Shown here: positions 1 to 14,612 of the stretch, piece after piece
Layout: every line of letters starts with the position of its first letter
How positions within the stretch are numbered: the stretch's first letter is position 1
Assembly (NCBI RefSeq): GCF_035594125.1
Contig: NC_087197.1
Location: 7,238,110 to 7,302,109 of the forward strand
Origin: Scylla paramamosain
Lineage: Eukaryota > Arthropoda > Malacostraca > Decapoda > Portunidae
Reading direction: 5' to 3'
DNA: 64,000 nucleotides
The notes under the pieces: generated by a model
What the model was told of the DNA's origin: nothing
The model's database searches: none
The model's input: only the letters and a program-made list of their open reading frames with translations
Program-made: the position numbers and the translations under genes

Positions 1-834
1 TGTAAATGCTCCTGATTTAAAACATGGTAGACTTTACAACTTCTAAAAAAAGAAGCCCCAATGTATGTCTTTTTACACATTAATGAAATGGATACTAAAA
101 CTACACTGAGGAAAGCCATAATTAATGTACAAGCTAACATACACACAAAAGGAAGTGACATCACTTGATGCTTTATAGGTGAAAATGAAACAAGGAAAAC
201 TGATCAACACTTCAATGTTTTATAACCAACAGTCTTATGATGAAGCTTTTATTGGGGTGTCAGGTCTTCTAAAATGAACAGACATGTGTCTGATGCATCA
301 CACATCTTTTTTCAACTCACATTTAACAATTTATGGTAATGATTCCTATTGGCAATGGCATTAAGAACCTGTTACAGAAAGTTGAAAAAGGTTTCTGAAA
401 ATATGGAGCAACCTTCCAGTGCACCATACTGTGTTCTTTTCTAACCTTCACTTTAAGATTTTAAATCAATAAAAATATATATAGAATGGCATCCACATGT
501 GTTTTTAAGAGAGTCCAAGAAGCCAAGAAATGAAATTAAGAATATTTCCATCAGGCATTTGAAATACAAATTATAGATGTTATGACCAAAACCTGAGTAA
601 TAATACCAGAAAATAAAGCATTACTAATCTTATGATCAACTCCTTGCTTTCATCACTTTATCCAGTTGCACAGCACAATGTAATATCTTGTCAGTAATGA
701 GAAAAAAAAGAGTGGACACTGCAATTATACCCTTAACAGATCTTTCAAGGTAAATATGAGAATCTGACCCATTTTGATTTAGCTCATAAGTGAGCACTTT
801 GGCCTAGTGGATTTTAGTCAACCTCTTTGATGCT
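1..834. other. Non-coding stretch, nothing recognised
   Basis: AT-rich sequence with no open frame of note, no recognisable transposon terminus and no tandem structure. It may include the 5' untranslated region of the LINE that starts further right, but I see no boundary. Confidence 0.4.
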
Positions 835-861
835 ACACACACACACACACACACACACACA
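835..861. repeat. (AC)n microsatellite
   Basis: A perfect AC dinucleotide run of about 27 bp. Several LINE copies in this window end in AC repeats, so it could be the tail of another lost copy, but no LINE sequence is visible next to it. Confidence 0.9.
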
Positions 862-997
862 TGAATATGGAAAATTGAAAAAGAAAATGTGAAAATATGA
901 AAAGAAATATGTAGCTTAAAAACAATGATAAAGGCATGGAAGAAAGAAAGAGCAGTGGGTGGTGATAATGTAAAAAAGATATCCAGTGATATAATAG

Positions 998-1399
998 ATG
1001 AAAAAGAGGGAGACAGAAAGAGAAAAAGAAAACAAAGAACTGACAGAAGAGGTGACAAAAATAGTGGACTCAAACAAGAAGTATTGTGAAGAAATTAAGA
1101 AACTCAAGGAAGAGAATAAAGAGTTAAAGAAAACTTTGCAAGAGAGAGAGGTTAGGGTTGGAGAAGTGAAGGAGTTAGTGACAGAGGAAGTCAAAAGTTG
1201 GAAAGAAGAGAGAGAACAACAAAAGGTGAACATGGAGGAGATAATAAGGCAACAGCAACAGGAACAAAATAAGGATATGGAAAAGCAAGTAATTAAACTA
1301 ATAATGGGAAAAACTAATCTTGTGAGAGAAACAATAGAGAGAGATGTGTGTGGTGGTAATTGGGGTCAATTAGAAGAACCTATCCATGAAAATAGCTAG
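998..1399 (+). pseudogene. LINE ORF1 N-terminal part, coiled coil (F2)
   Basis: A 133-codon open frame rich in K, E and Q, with heptad-like spacing over roughly residues 5-90, as expected for the trimerising coiled coil of LINE ORF1 proteins that bind element RNA. The open frame ends at a TAG near 1399. The homologous sequence continues in another frame (K-I-A-R-E-K-E-V-K-K-A-K-E-I-I-A-E-V-V-E-E-G) to 1475, so a frameshift lies near the end. The rest of ORF1 is found after the F1 insertion. ATG at 998 is only the first available start. The element is old, and no function is expected now. Confidence 0.7.
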
Positions 1400-1475
1400 A
1401 GAGAAAGAAGTGAAAAAGGCTAAGGAAATTATAGCAGAAGTGGTGGAGGAAGGAGAGGGGGTAATTGTACAAATT

Positions 1476-4400
1476 ACCCCCTCGACAGGAGGAGGCAGTA
1501 GACACCTGCCGAAACGATAATTACTCCCAGTGAGGTCTAAAGCACTGTTCAGGGGGTGCTGTGAACTTATCATTAAACCCAGCTGTGACCTCACTGAATG
1601 TTTCCCTTTGTGTATCACAACACAAGGGGGTAGTCACAGCCTGCCCTCTAAAGACAACTCTCTTCCTCCACACAAAACTACAAGCACCTAATAACACACA
1701 CACCCTTCACTCAAAAAATTTTAAAATCATGGCGACTCCTACACCAGCCTCGGAGTCCCCATCTGGGGAGGGGACCATAAATGTCCCCAGGTCGGACTGC
1801 CTTTCCGTCGACGACCCTAAGTGTCTTGACACCCCCCTCAACTTTTTCTTCATTAACTTCTGCAACATTCGCGGTCTAAGATCTAATTTTCAATCTGTAG
1901 AACACCACCTCTCCTCTTCTAAACCTCATCTTCTTTTCCTCACTGAAACTCAGGTATCTGAGGCAACTGACAGTAGCCCCTTTTCTGTTCCCTCCTACTT
2001 TCTCTATCCTCATTTTCGATCCAAAGCTGGATGCTGCGTTTATGTGCGCAATGACTTAACCTGCTCTCATGCCCACGCTCTTGAATCTTCCGAGTTTTCC
2101 ACCATCTGGCTACGACTACAGAGTCATTCTCATACTAAATTTATCTGTGCTGTATACCTCTCTCCTAACTCCTCTGACTATAAGAAATTCTTTGACTACT
2201 TAACTTCCAAAGTGGAGCACATTCTGACCCTCTTCCCTTTTGCAGAGATCTCCATTCTTGGAGACTTCAATGTTCACCACCAGCTTTGGCTTTCCTCTCC
2301 CTTCACTGACCATCCTGGTGAACTAGCCTACAACTTTGCTATCCTCCATGACCTAGAGCAATTGGTGCAACACCCAACTCGTATTCCTGACCGTCTTGGA
2401 GATACGCCCAACATTCTTGACCTTTTCCTGACCTCTAATCCTTCTGCTTATGCTGTCACCCTTTCTTCTCCGTTGGGCTCCTCCGATCACAATCTCATAT
2501 CTTTATCTTGTCCTATCACTCCAATCCCTCCTCAGGATCCCCCTAAGCGAAGGTGCCTCTGGCGTTTTGCCTCTGCCAGTTGGGGGGACCTGAGGAGGTA
2601 TTTTGCTGATTTTCCTTGGAATGACTACTGCTTCCGTGTCAGAGACCCGTCTTTGTGTGCTGAGCGCATAACAGAGGTGATAGTGTCTGGCATGGAGGCG
2701 TACATTCCTCACTCTTTTTCTCGTCCTAAACCTTCTAAACCTTGGTTTAACACAGCTTGTTCTCGTGCTATACATGATAGAGAGGTGGCCCACAAAAGGT
2801 ACTTAAGCCTTCCTTCACCAGAATCTCATGCACTTTATATTTCTGCCCGGAACCATGCCAAGTCTATTCTCCAACTAGCCAAAAACTCCTTCATTAACAG
2901 AAAATGTCAAAACCTTTCAAGATCTAACTCACCTCGTGATTTCTGGCATCTAGCCAAAAATATCTCCAATAACTTTGCTTCTTCTTCTTTCCCTCCTCTA
3001 CTTCAACCAGATGGCACCACTGCTATCACATCTATTTCTAAAGCTGAACTCTTTGCTCAAACCTTTGCTAAAAACTCTACCTTGGACAATTCTGGGCTTG
3101 TTCCTCCCTCTCCTCCACCCTCTGACTACTTCATGCCACGTATTAAAATTCTTCGTAATGATGTTTTCCATGCCCTCGCTGGCCTAAACCCTCGGAAGGC
3201 TTATGGACCTGATGGGGTCCCTCCTATTGTTCTCCGAAACTGTGCCTCCGTGCTTGCACCTTGCCTAGTCAAACTCTTTCAGCTCTGTCTGTCAACATCT
3301 ACCTTTCCTTCTTGCTGGAAGTTTGCCTACATTCAACCTGTTCCTAAAAAGGGTGATCGTTCTAATCCCTCAAACTACCGTCCTATTGCTTTAATTTCCT
3401 GCTTATCTAAAGTTTTTGAATCTATCCTCAACAGGAAGATTCTTAAACATCTATCACTTCACAACCTTCTATCTGATCGCCAGTATGGGTTCCGTCAAGG
3501 CCGCTCTACTGGTGATCTTCTGGCTTTCCTTACTGAGTCTTGGTCATCCTCTTTTAGAGACTTTGGTGAAACTTTTGCTGTTGCCTTGGACATATCAAAA
3601 GCCTTTGATAGAGTCTGGCACAAAGCTTTGATTTCCAAACTACCCTCCTACGGTTTCTATCCTTCTCTCTGTAACTTCATCTCAAGTTTCCTTTCTGACC
3701 GTTCTATTGCTGCTGTGGTAGACGGTCACTGTTCTTCTCCTAAATCTATTAACAGTGGTGTTCCTCAGGGTTCTGTCCTGTCACCCACTCTCTTCTTATT
3801 ATTCATTAATGATCTTCTAAACCAAACTTCTTGTCCTATCCACTCCTATGCTGATGATACCACCCTGCACTTTTCCACGTCTTTTCATAGACGTCCAACC
3901 CTTCAGGAGGTAAACATATCACGCAGGGAAGCCACAGAACGCCTGACTTCTGATCTTTCTAAAATTTCTGATTGGGGCAGAGCAAACTTGGTATTGTTCA
4001 ATGCCTCAAAAACTCAATTCCTCCATCTATCAACTCGACACAATCTTCCAGACAACTATCCCCTCTTCTTCAATGACACTCAACTGTCCCCCTCTTCTAC
4101 ACTGAACATCCTCGGTCTGTCCTTTACTTATAATCTGAACTGGAAACTTCACATCTCATCTCTAACTAAAACAGCTTCTATAAAGTTAGGTGTTCTGAGA
4201 CGTCTCCGCCAGTTTTTCTCACCCCCCCAGCTGCTAACTCTGTACAAGGGCCTTATCCGTCCATGTATGGAGTATGCTTCACATGTCTGGGGGGGTTCCA
4301 CTCATACTGCTGTTCTAGACAGGGTGGAATCAAAAGCTTTTCGTCTCATCAACTCCTCTCCTGTAACTGACTGTCTTCAGCCCCTCTCTCACCGCCGCAA

Positions 4401-4805
4401 TGTTGCATATCTAGCTGTCTTCTACCGCTATTTTCATGCCAACTGCTGTTCTGATCTTGCTAACTGCATGCCTCCCCTCCTCCCGCGGCCTCGCTGCACA
4501 AGACTTTCTTCTTTCTCTCACTCCTATTCTGTCCACCTCTCTAACGCAAGAGTTAACCAGTATTCTCAATCATTCATCCCTTTCTCTGGTAAACTCTGGA
4601 ACTCCTTGCCTGCTTCTGTATTTCCACCTTCCTATGACTTGAATTCCTTCAAGAGGGAGGTTTCAAGACACTTATCCACCAATTTTTGACCACTGCTTTG
4701 ACCCTTTTAAGGGACTGGCATTTCAGTGGGCATTTTTTTTTATTAGATTTTTGTTGCCCTTGGCCAGTATCCTTCCTACATAAAAAAAAAAAAAAAAAAA
4801 AAAAA
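1476..4805 (+). mobile_element. Full-length, apparently intact poly(A) LINE (family F1)
   Basis: Element boundaries come from three lines of sight. The host LINE ORF1 is interrupted exactly here. A second copy (minus strand, 28765-32073) shares sequence from gacaggaggaggcag (1484) onward. A poly(A) run of about 24 bases ends at 4805. The eight bases 1476-1483 are absent from the other copy and may be untemplated 5' bases. The candidate target-site duplication is short (aaatt). A 5' untranslated region of about 245 bp precedes the single ORF, and about 115 bp of 3' sequence follow it. One-ORF architecture with endonuclease then RT fits the jockey/CR1 group; the clade is not settled. Confidence 0.9.
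1729..4689 (+). CDS. LINE endonuclease/reverse transcriptase, intact (F1)
   Basis: A 986-aa protein for target-primed reverse transcription: it would nick chromosomal DNA and copy element RNA at the nick. The first in-frame ATG (1729) is chosen; the frame is open further upstream but without ATG. The endonuclease covers roughly residues 35-265, with LTETQ, a GDFN motif (Asp179) and SSDH (Asp253-His254). The RT covers roughly residues 480-760, with the first catalytic Asp at 621 ([12 protein letters not shown]), [10 protein letters not shown], and YADD (Asp709-Asp710). The C-terminal part contains [11 protein letters not shown] and [13 protein letters not shown] signatures shared by such LINEs. 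No stop or frameshift is present and all expected catalytic residues are there. No separate ORF1 is seen. The copy could be competent; that is inference. Confidence 0.92.
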   Translation: MATPTPASESPSGEGTINVPRSDCLSVDDPKCLDTPLNFFFINFCNIRGLRSNFQSVEHHLSSSKPHLLFLTETQVSEATDSSPFSVPSYFLYPHFRSKAGCCVYVRNDLTCSHAHALESSEFSTIWLRLQSHSHTKFICAVYLSPNSSDYKKFFDYLTSKVEHILTLFPFAEISILGDFNVHHQLWLSSPFTDHPGELAYNFAILHDLEQLVQHPTRIPDRLGDTPNILDLFLTSNPSAYAVTLSSPLGSSDHNLISLSCPITPIPPQDPPKRRCLWRFASASWGDLRRYFADFPWNDYCFRVRDPSLCAERITEVIVSGMEAYIPHSFSRPKPSKPWFNTACSRAIHDREVAHKRYLSLPSPESHALYISARNHAKSILQLAKNSFINRKCQNLSRSNSPRDFWHLAKNISNNFASSSFPPLLQPDGTTAITSISKAELFAQTFAKNSTLDNSGLVPPSPPPSDYFMPRIKILRNDVFHALAGLNPRKAYGPDGVPPIVLRNCASVLAPCLVKLFQLCLSTSTFPSCWKFAYIQPVPKKGDRSNPSNYRPIALISCLSKVFESILNRKILKHLSLHNLLSDRQYGFRQGRSTGDLLAFLTESWSSSFRDFGETFAVALDISKAFDRVWHKALISKLPSYGFYPSLCNFISSFLSDRSIAAVVDGHCSSPKSINSGVPQGSVLSPTLFLLFINDLLNQTSCPIHSYADDTTLHFSTSFHRRPTLQEVNISRREATERLTSDLSKISDWGRANLVLFNASKTQFLHLSTRHNLPDNYPLFFNDTQLSPSSTLNILGLSFTYNLNWKLHISSLTKTASIKLGVLRRLRQFFSPPQLLTLYKGLIRPCMEYASHVWGGSTHTAVLDRVESKAFRLINSSPVTDCLQPLSHRRNVAYLAVFYRYFHANCCSDLANCMPPLLPRPRCTRLSSFSHSYSVHLSNARVNQYSQSFIPFSGKLWNSLPASVFPPSYDLNSFKREVSRHLSTNF

Positions 4806-4981
4806 TTGAAGAGCTTAACAGGATCAGAAAGTACAATGAAAATGGAACAAGACCAATGAAAATAAGATTCATGTCACAAACAGCAGTGGAATGTGTCTTG
4901 CAAAGAACATAAAAACTTGCAAAAGTAGAAGGAATGAAGGAAACATGGATAAAAAGAGGCATGAATGAAGAAGTAAACTGA
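4806..4981 (+). pseudogene. LINE ORF1 C-terminal part, resumed (F2)
   Basis: Continuation of the coiled-coil ORF1 interrupted at 1475. It translates as EELNRIRKYNENGTRPMKIR and onward, with one internal TAA near 4910 and a terminal TGA at about 4979-4981. The same segment (RPMKI.FRSQ, W.KK/RD.M) is recognisable in the minus-strand copy at 16447-16749, supporting the family link. It probably corresponds to the RNA-binding part of ORF1 in this element type; I see no zinc knuckle. Confidence 0.7.
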
Positions 4982-5138
4982 AGAAACTGAAAGTAGAGGG
5001 CCAGTCAAAAAACAAGGTGAGAACACAGGAACTAGCAAGAATATCCACCTAGAAAGCTGTGGACATAAAATTGAGGAAATGGTGGCACAGAGATGTCACA
5101 GAAGATCACCAAGCAGAAATTTAAAGATTATGTAAACT

Positions 5139-7970
5139 AATGTAGACAGTTTGGTGTTGAGCCTATTAGAACTTACAGACTACTTAAAGAATAATAAACC
5201 AGATGTGGTATGTTTAGCAGAAACCAAACTAAAAGAGGAAATAAAGTTAGGATTTGGAAAGGAAGAATATAGGACATGGAGGAAAGATAGGAAAGGAAAA
5301 GGAGGAGGAGTGATGATATTGGTAAAAGAGGATATTGTTGTTGAGCAAGTGGAATATGGTGATGGAATGGCAGAAACATTGAGTGTTGTGATTAAGATGA
5401 AAGGATGTGGAAAAAGGAAAATCATTGTGATATACATACCACCAAAAAGTAATGCATGGGAGACCAATAAATTTGAAAGTATGCACCTAAAAACAAGAAA
5501 TAGTATAGAAGAAATGATAAGGAAAAATAACAAATTACTCTTAGTAGTCGACTTCATCACTAAAGGAAATAATTGGGAGGCACTGGAAGTGAAAGAAAAT
5601 GTCGGGTCATGAAGTGAAGAACTAATGTAAACCATGATGGTGAATACAATGAGACAGTGGGTGAATGAGCCTACAAGATGCAGAGAAGAAGAACCATCAC
5701 AGTTGGACTTAGTGTTTACAAAAATCCAAGAAAATAGACCAAGTATACTTTGTCTGAATCCAATGGGAAGAAGCAATCATGTAATAATAGAATGAGTACC
5801 ACAGGAGGAAAAAAGTATTGCATAGGAAAAAACAATACAGAAGTGGGAGACAGAACTATGCTAAGGCAAACTTTGCAGAACTTAATAAATTTTATAGAAA
5901 AATTAACTGGAATGAGCTATTTGAAGGTAAAGAAGTACAAGAAAAATTATGAGATATTTTTGAGCAAGTAAAGAGAAGGAGCACAACAGTTTGTGCCAAG
6001 TTATAAAGGGAAAATTGGGAAACGTGAATGGTATAATGCCAGGTGTGTATATATAAAAAAGACAGGTCATCAGGTCATGGAAGAAAATTATGAGACAACT
6101 GAACAGAAAAGCTAAAGGCTACAGAAAGGCAAGGGGTGAATATAGTATAATAAAAAGAGAAGAAGAAAGAAACCTTGAAATTGACATAGTAAGAAAATGC
6201 AAGAACCCAAACTCTTCTTCAGATATGTAAATGGGAAAATGAAACATAAGGATGGCATAAACAAGTTAAAAAGGGAAGGAAGAATTCATGAAACTACTGA
6301 GGAGATGAGTCAACTAATGAATGAGAGTTTTCAATCTGTGTTTGCAAAGGAAACTGAATTTGTGGCACTGAAAGTGGTATCACAGAATGAGGGAATATGG
6401 GAGAAACAAGAAGAGACAAGAAATCAAGAAACTGCTGGAAGAGCTGGATGTTAGATGAGGTATGGGACCAGATCAAGTAAATGGATGGATATTAAAAGAA
6501 TGCAGAGAACAAATGGAAGAACCCATATGGAATATAATTAACACCTCAGAGAACAAATGGAAGAACCCATATGGGATATAATTAATAGCTCATTGAGAGA
6601 AGGAAAAGTACCAAGGGAATGGAAAAGAGGTAACATAGTGTCAATATACAAAGGGAAAAGTAAAATGTAACCATTAAATTAAAGGCCAGTGTCACTAACA
6701 AGTATTGTAAGCAAGCTTTGTGAAATAGTAATTAAAGATAGATAAGTGGAATATCTAGAAGATGAGAAGATAATTACAGAAAAGCAATTTGGATTCAGGA
6801 AAGGGTTATCCTGTCACAAATCTACTGTGCTTCTATACAAGAGTAATAGATGGAGTGCAAGAGAGGCACAGATGGGTTGATGTGGTATACCTGGATCTTA
6901 AAAAAGCATTTTGATAAAGTTCTCCACAAAAGCCTTAAGTGGAAGCTAGAGAATGGAGGAGAACTAAAGGGAGCAACATTAAGATGGATGGAGGATTATT
7001 TACAAGGGAGGGAAACGAGAACAGTAATCAGAGGTACTAATTCAAGTTGGTGCAAAATGGCAAGTGGGATATCATATGGATCTGTGTTGGCACCTATTAT
7101 GTTTTGAAATATATGTAAATGATATGACAGAGGATCTAAATAGTTATATAAGCCTGCTTCCTGATGATGCAAAAATAATGAAAATAATAAAGGATGAAAA
7201 TGACTGCAAGGAGTAACAAAAGGATATTGACAAGATACATGCATGGAGCCAAAAATAGAAACTAGAATTTAATGCCAGAAAATGCCACATGTTGGAAATA
7301 GGAAAAAGTAAAAAGACCTTCATGGAAGTATAAAATGGGAGGAGAAATAATAACCAAAAGTAATAAGAAAAAGATTTGTGAGTAATGATTCAGAACACAG
7401 TATCACCTGAAAGAGACAAACGGGATATTCGGCTCTACATTGAGCTTGTTAACAAATATTAATGTGGCATTTAACTATTTAGATAAAGAAATTACAAAGA
7501 AAATTATAACAAGCATGATACGTCCTAAATTGGAATATGCAGCAGTAGTTTGGGCTCCACACAGAAAAAAAGATACATGGAAATTGGAAAGAATACAGAC
7601 GATAGTGACAAAGATGGTACAAGAATTTAAAAACTTTAGCTATGAAGAAAGACTTAAAGAAATGGGTTTACTAACACTACAAGAGAGAAGAGAAAGCAGA
7701 GACCTAATAACAATGTACAAATTAGTAAACAATATAGAAAGAATAGACAAAAATGACTTGGTACCACAGATGGAGGGAGAGAGACAGATGATGGGGCATG
7801 GGAAGAAAATAAAGATGAGTGGATGTTTAAGCAACATCAAGAAATACAGCTTCCTGTATAGAACTATTGAAGTCTGGAATGATTTGAAGGAAGAGGTGGT
7901 TGTGGCAAATGGTGTACACATTTTTAAAGAGAAATTGGATAAATATTGTTATGGAGACAGGACAAAATGA
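5139..7970 (+). pseudogene. LINE ORF2 endonuclease/RT, broken (F2)
   Basis: The endonuclease N-terminus is open at 5151-5612 (NNKPDVVCLAETKL, then KGGGVMILVKEDI), but its GDFN motif is damaged (VDFI). The linker and RT follow in several frames: MGPDQVNGWILKECREQ near 6460, KQFGFRKGLSCHKS near 6780, a damaged LKKAFDKV block near 6900, GSVLAPIMF near 7080-7107, and a YADD-equivalent that now reads PDDAK near 7164. The C-terminal domain is open at 7440-7970 (MIRPKLEYAAVVWAPHRKK, SYEERLKEMGLLTLQERR). At least five frameshifts or stops separate these blocks, so it is an inactive relic. The protein would have been the enzymatic product of the element. Confidence 0.85.
6503..6590 (+). repeat. 44-bp tandem duplication inside LINE RT
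   Basis: Units 6503-6546 and 6547-6590 begin cagagaacaaatggaag and are identical except for a few bases. The duplication lies inside the RT palm region of the dead F2 copy and adds to its frame disruption. It looks like a local slippage event after the element died. Confidence 0.9.
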
Positions 7971-8012
7971 GCTTTGGTTCATGCCGTGTACAATACAGCT
8001 GGGTAAGTGTAA

Positions 8013-8029
8013 ACACACACACACACACT
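8013..8029 (+). repeat. (CA)n tail of F2 LINE
   Basis: A short CA run immediately after the conserved 3' end of the element (gggtaagtgtaaacacac). Copies on the minus strand near 14.6 kb and 12.8 kb end with a similar aggtaaatacacacac-like sequence, so the repeat is part of the element's 3' terminus rather than a random microsatellite. Confidence 0.75.
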
Positions 8030-8278
8030 GTGAGGCAAGTACAAAAAAAAAAAGAAAAAATATAGTGAATGCAACAGAAATCCACAGAACTGGAAAATAC
8101 ATAAAAATTGGAAAACATTGATTAGGATTAGTCCAGGTTCTTATGTGAAGCTGAGAAAATACAAAAAATCCTGGCACAGAGCATAGAAACTGGACCTAAC
8201 TAAGGACAGGAAAAATTTGTCTGGATAAGAAACCTAAATGAACAAGAGAGCTGAACTAAACAAACTAAGAACCAAGGC

Positions 8279-8869
<591 letters not shown>

Positions 8870-9180
8870 TATTAATAACAGAAAGAAAATACACTAGTGT
8901 TGAGGGATTTTAACTACGATAAAGTGCTGGGAGGCATGATATACAAAAGGAAGAAAAGTCTTGGAGAAATATTTTGTTGAAATTGACAATGGATTCATTG
9001 ACACAATAGGTAAAGGAAAGCACATGATTTGAAGATGAAGGGGCACCAGCTACACTTGATCAACTATTTAATAAAGAACCAGAATATACTGAAGATGTCA
9101 AGTTAGAGAGTGTCCCTTAGAAGAGAGATCATGTTGAAACTGAATCTAAAGTAAAGGATGAAAAGGAAATAGAAAACAAA
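8870..9180 (+). pseudogene. LINE endonuclease remnant
   Basis: Two diagnostic blocks of an apurinic-type LINE endonuclease are visible in different frames: GDFNYDKVLGG near 8907, and near 9045 APATLDQLFNKEPEYTEDVK followed by a SDH-equivalent (KRDHV). Spacing is close to that in intact endonucleases. Several frameshifts separate them and no RT follows, because hAT sequence begins at 9234. It is a different copy, and probably a different LINE family, from the F2 element to the left. Confidence 0.6.
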
Positions 9181-9326
9181 AGACAAAAGCAGAAGGTTTA
9201 ATTATAGCAAAGCAGACTTTATATAGCTTAGAACAGTGGTTCCCAAACGCATAGTCACAACCCAAATGAGGATTGCAAGGGTTTTTCTGAGGGTCATGGG
9301 AAGGTATAAAGAAAAAGAAAAGAAAA

Positions 9327-9427
9327 AGAAATAATAATAAACAAATAAAATAGATAAATAAAATAAATAAATAAATATATAAATAAATAAATAAATAAAT
9401 AAAAAATAAATAAATAAATAAATAAAT
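9327..9427. repeat. (AATA)n-type simple repeat
   Basis: Imperfect tetranucleotide AAAT/AATA array of about 100 bp lying just inside the hAT left end. Confidence 0.9.
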
Positions 9428-9859
9428 GAATTAATTAATAATTCACAGCTGTTCACATAATGATTTTGAGTAATGTAGCTGTTATACTCCAGTAGGACAG
9501 TGTAAAGATTCTACAGGATGCTTACTAACAAAAGAAACACGGTAATACAGCACCAATATCAGTGTAATACCATCTGTAGTGTGAGCAGCTTTCATGTATA
9601 ATATTTGTTTCTGATCACTGAGCAATCAGCAAGAGCCTGAATGAGAGTTCAGTTGTGTCTGCAATGCTGCAGCCTAAGCACTCAAAAGGCCTTCACTACC
9701 TCACACACTTATTTCTGTTTATTATAATAACTCATACATGCCTTCCCCCTCCCACACACACCTAAAGGCCCTCTTTGCTTCTGTCTGATAAGTCTGTCTG
9801 TCTCTACCTCTGCCTGTCTGTTTCTGCCTTGAGATGAGATAACAACCTGGGAATGTACA

Positions 9860-10850
<991 letters not shown>

Positions 10851-11361
10851 AAAAAGTAAAGAGAACAATTTATGAGGATTTAATGGCTATGGCAGGCAAG
10901 ATAAATGTAAGTTTCCAAACTGTTCTTTTTTTTTATAAGAGAAAGGAAGTTTGTAAAACCAAATGGTATAGAAAAAGATAAGGTGTTGACCAGAATATAG
11001 GTAGATGAACAAAAAATATAATGAAGAAACTGGATGAGGTAAAGGTATAAGACCCATATAAAATTTTTGGGGAGTTATTGAAGAAATGCAATGATCAATT
11101 TACAGAGAAAATAAATTGTATTATTGTAACCTCCCTCAGAGATAGTAAGGTTTCTCAAGATTGGAAAAGAGAAGATATACCAATGCATACAAGATGTGAT
11201 AAGAAAGAGCCACCAAATTATAGACTAGTATCACTAACAAGTGTAGTTGTTAAATCTATCAAAGACCAACAAAGAACAAATAAATGGAGCCCTTAAAGGA
11301 GACTAAATCATGTGCTACTAACTTGTATGTTTCTACTTAGACATGATAAAAGAGATTGTTG

Positions 11362-11527
<166 letters not shown>

Positions 11528-11614
11528 TTAATAAACAAACAAACAAATCGTGCCTCACCAGAGGCTGATTTTGAAAATCTAGAATATTGGATTAAAGGAT
11601 GGACTCTTAAAATG

Positions 11615-11738
<124 letters not shown>

Positions 11739-11934
11739 TTATTAAAAATCAGACAACAAAATAGGGCACAGTATTTAGCAGTTCCCCAAGGGATTTGTTC
11801 CAGCACCAGTCGTGTTTGCTTTATATAAAAATGACATGGTGGACAGGGATAACCAACTACATGAGCTTGTCTGCAGATGATGCACAATTACTGAAGGAAG
11901 AGGTAAAGATAAAGATTTTGAAAGCTGTTCATTT

Positions 11935-12783
11935 TCATATTCTTTCTGTAACAATTTTTCTTTTTTTTTATCTTTCTTCCATGTCCTCTTGTATCTTTCA
12001 TGTCCCACGTTATTAGGTCTTCTTTATCAAGGTCCTCTCTATTTTTAGGTCTATCTCTATCAGAACACTATATTCTTCATGATTCTATAAATTGCAATCA
12101 AGTCTCCTCTTTCCCTTCTTTGTTTCAGGGTTGTCAATTCCAGTTTTGATAGCTTCTCCTCATATGATATTTCCAATAAGCTAGGAGCTAATTTGTTGCT
12201 GGTCTTTGAACCCTTTCAAGCTCCTTGATGTTCCTTTTTGTGCTTGGTGACCACACTGCTGCTGCATATTCCAGTCTTGGCCTTATCAGAGTGACTAGTG
12301 TCAATTTCTTTACCATTTCTTTTCATTTCCATGTGGGTAAATGCCATTCTTATATTTTTCAAAAGTTTTGTAAATCTCTTTTACATTTTTATTTGTGTTT
12401 CTCTGATGGCATGTTATCTGCTACAAATACTCCCAGATCTCTTTCTGACTTTGATTTCTTTATTATTTCTCCTCCAAGTTTATATTGCCCTGAAATCCTC
12501 TGCTTACTCTTTCCAAACTCCATTACACTGTATTTCTTGAATTCCAATTTCCATTTGCAGCTCCATTCTCAAATTTTATCAAGGTCAACATTTCACAATT
12601 GTCCTCTTTACCCATTCTTCTTAATAGCTTATTATCATCAGCAGAGACTCATTTAACTACTAAATCCCTCATCCATATCATTAATATATATTGTAAACAT
12701 GATAGGGACCAATCCATTAATGATCCTTGTGGGACCCCACAGATAACTTCCTTCCAACGAGAAGACTTTTCTCTAATAATCAC
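11935..12783 (-). mobile_element. LINE RT C-terminal half, minus strand
   Basis: Read on the minus strand: EVICGVPQGSLMDWS near 12750 (RT motif before the catalytic site), SADDNKLL near 12640, then LIRPRLEYAAAVWSPSTKRN near 12260, SYEEKLSKLELTTLKQRR near 12160 and a RGHGRK block near 11990. This is the 3' half of a LINE ORF2 related to, but distinct from, F2. Multiple frameshifts are present. It abuts a plus-strand LINE remnant at about 11930 and another minus-strand LINE at about 12784. Confidence 0.7.

Positions 12784-14612
<1,829 letters not shown>

Larger units (their letters stand above)
998..8029 (+). mobile_element. Old two-ORF LINE (family F2), split by a younger LINE
   Basis: A degenerate non-LTR retrotransposon with a coiled-coil ORF1 (998-1475, resuming about 4806), an apurinic-type endonuclease (from about 5139), a reverse transcriptase (about 6450-7970) and a 3' end of the form ggtaag-tgtaa followed by (CA)n at 8013-8029. 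It is interrupted at 1476-4805 by an F1 element. When the insertion is ignored, ORF1 reads through the junction (VIVQI then EELNRIRKY), which proves the nesting. Frameshifts and stops throughout show it is dead. It resembles the jockey/CR1 group; the clade assignment is inference. Confidence 0.85.

Noticed and set aside
5180..5776. 198-aa minus-strand frame
   Set aside because: It lies opposite the F2 endonuclease, is rich in Ser, Phe and Leu, and has no motif; it is a shadow of AG-rich coding DNA.
6850..7107. Separate 85-aa gene
   Set aside because: It is the RT palm fragment (up to GSVLAPIMF) of the broken F2 ORF2, not an independent gene.
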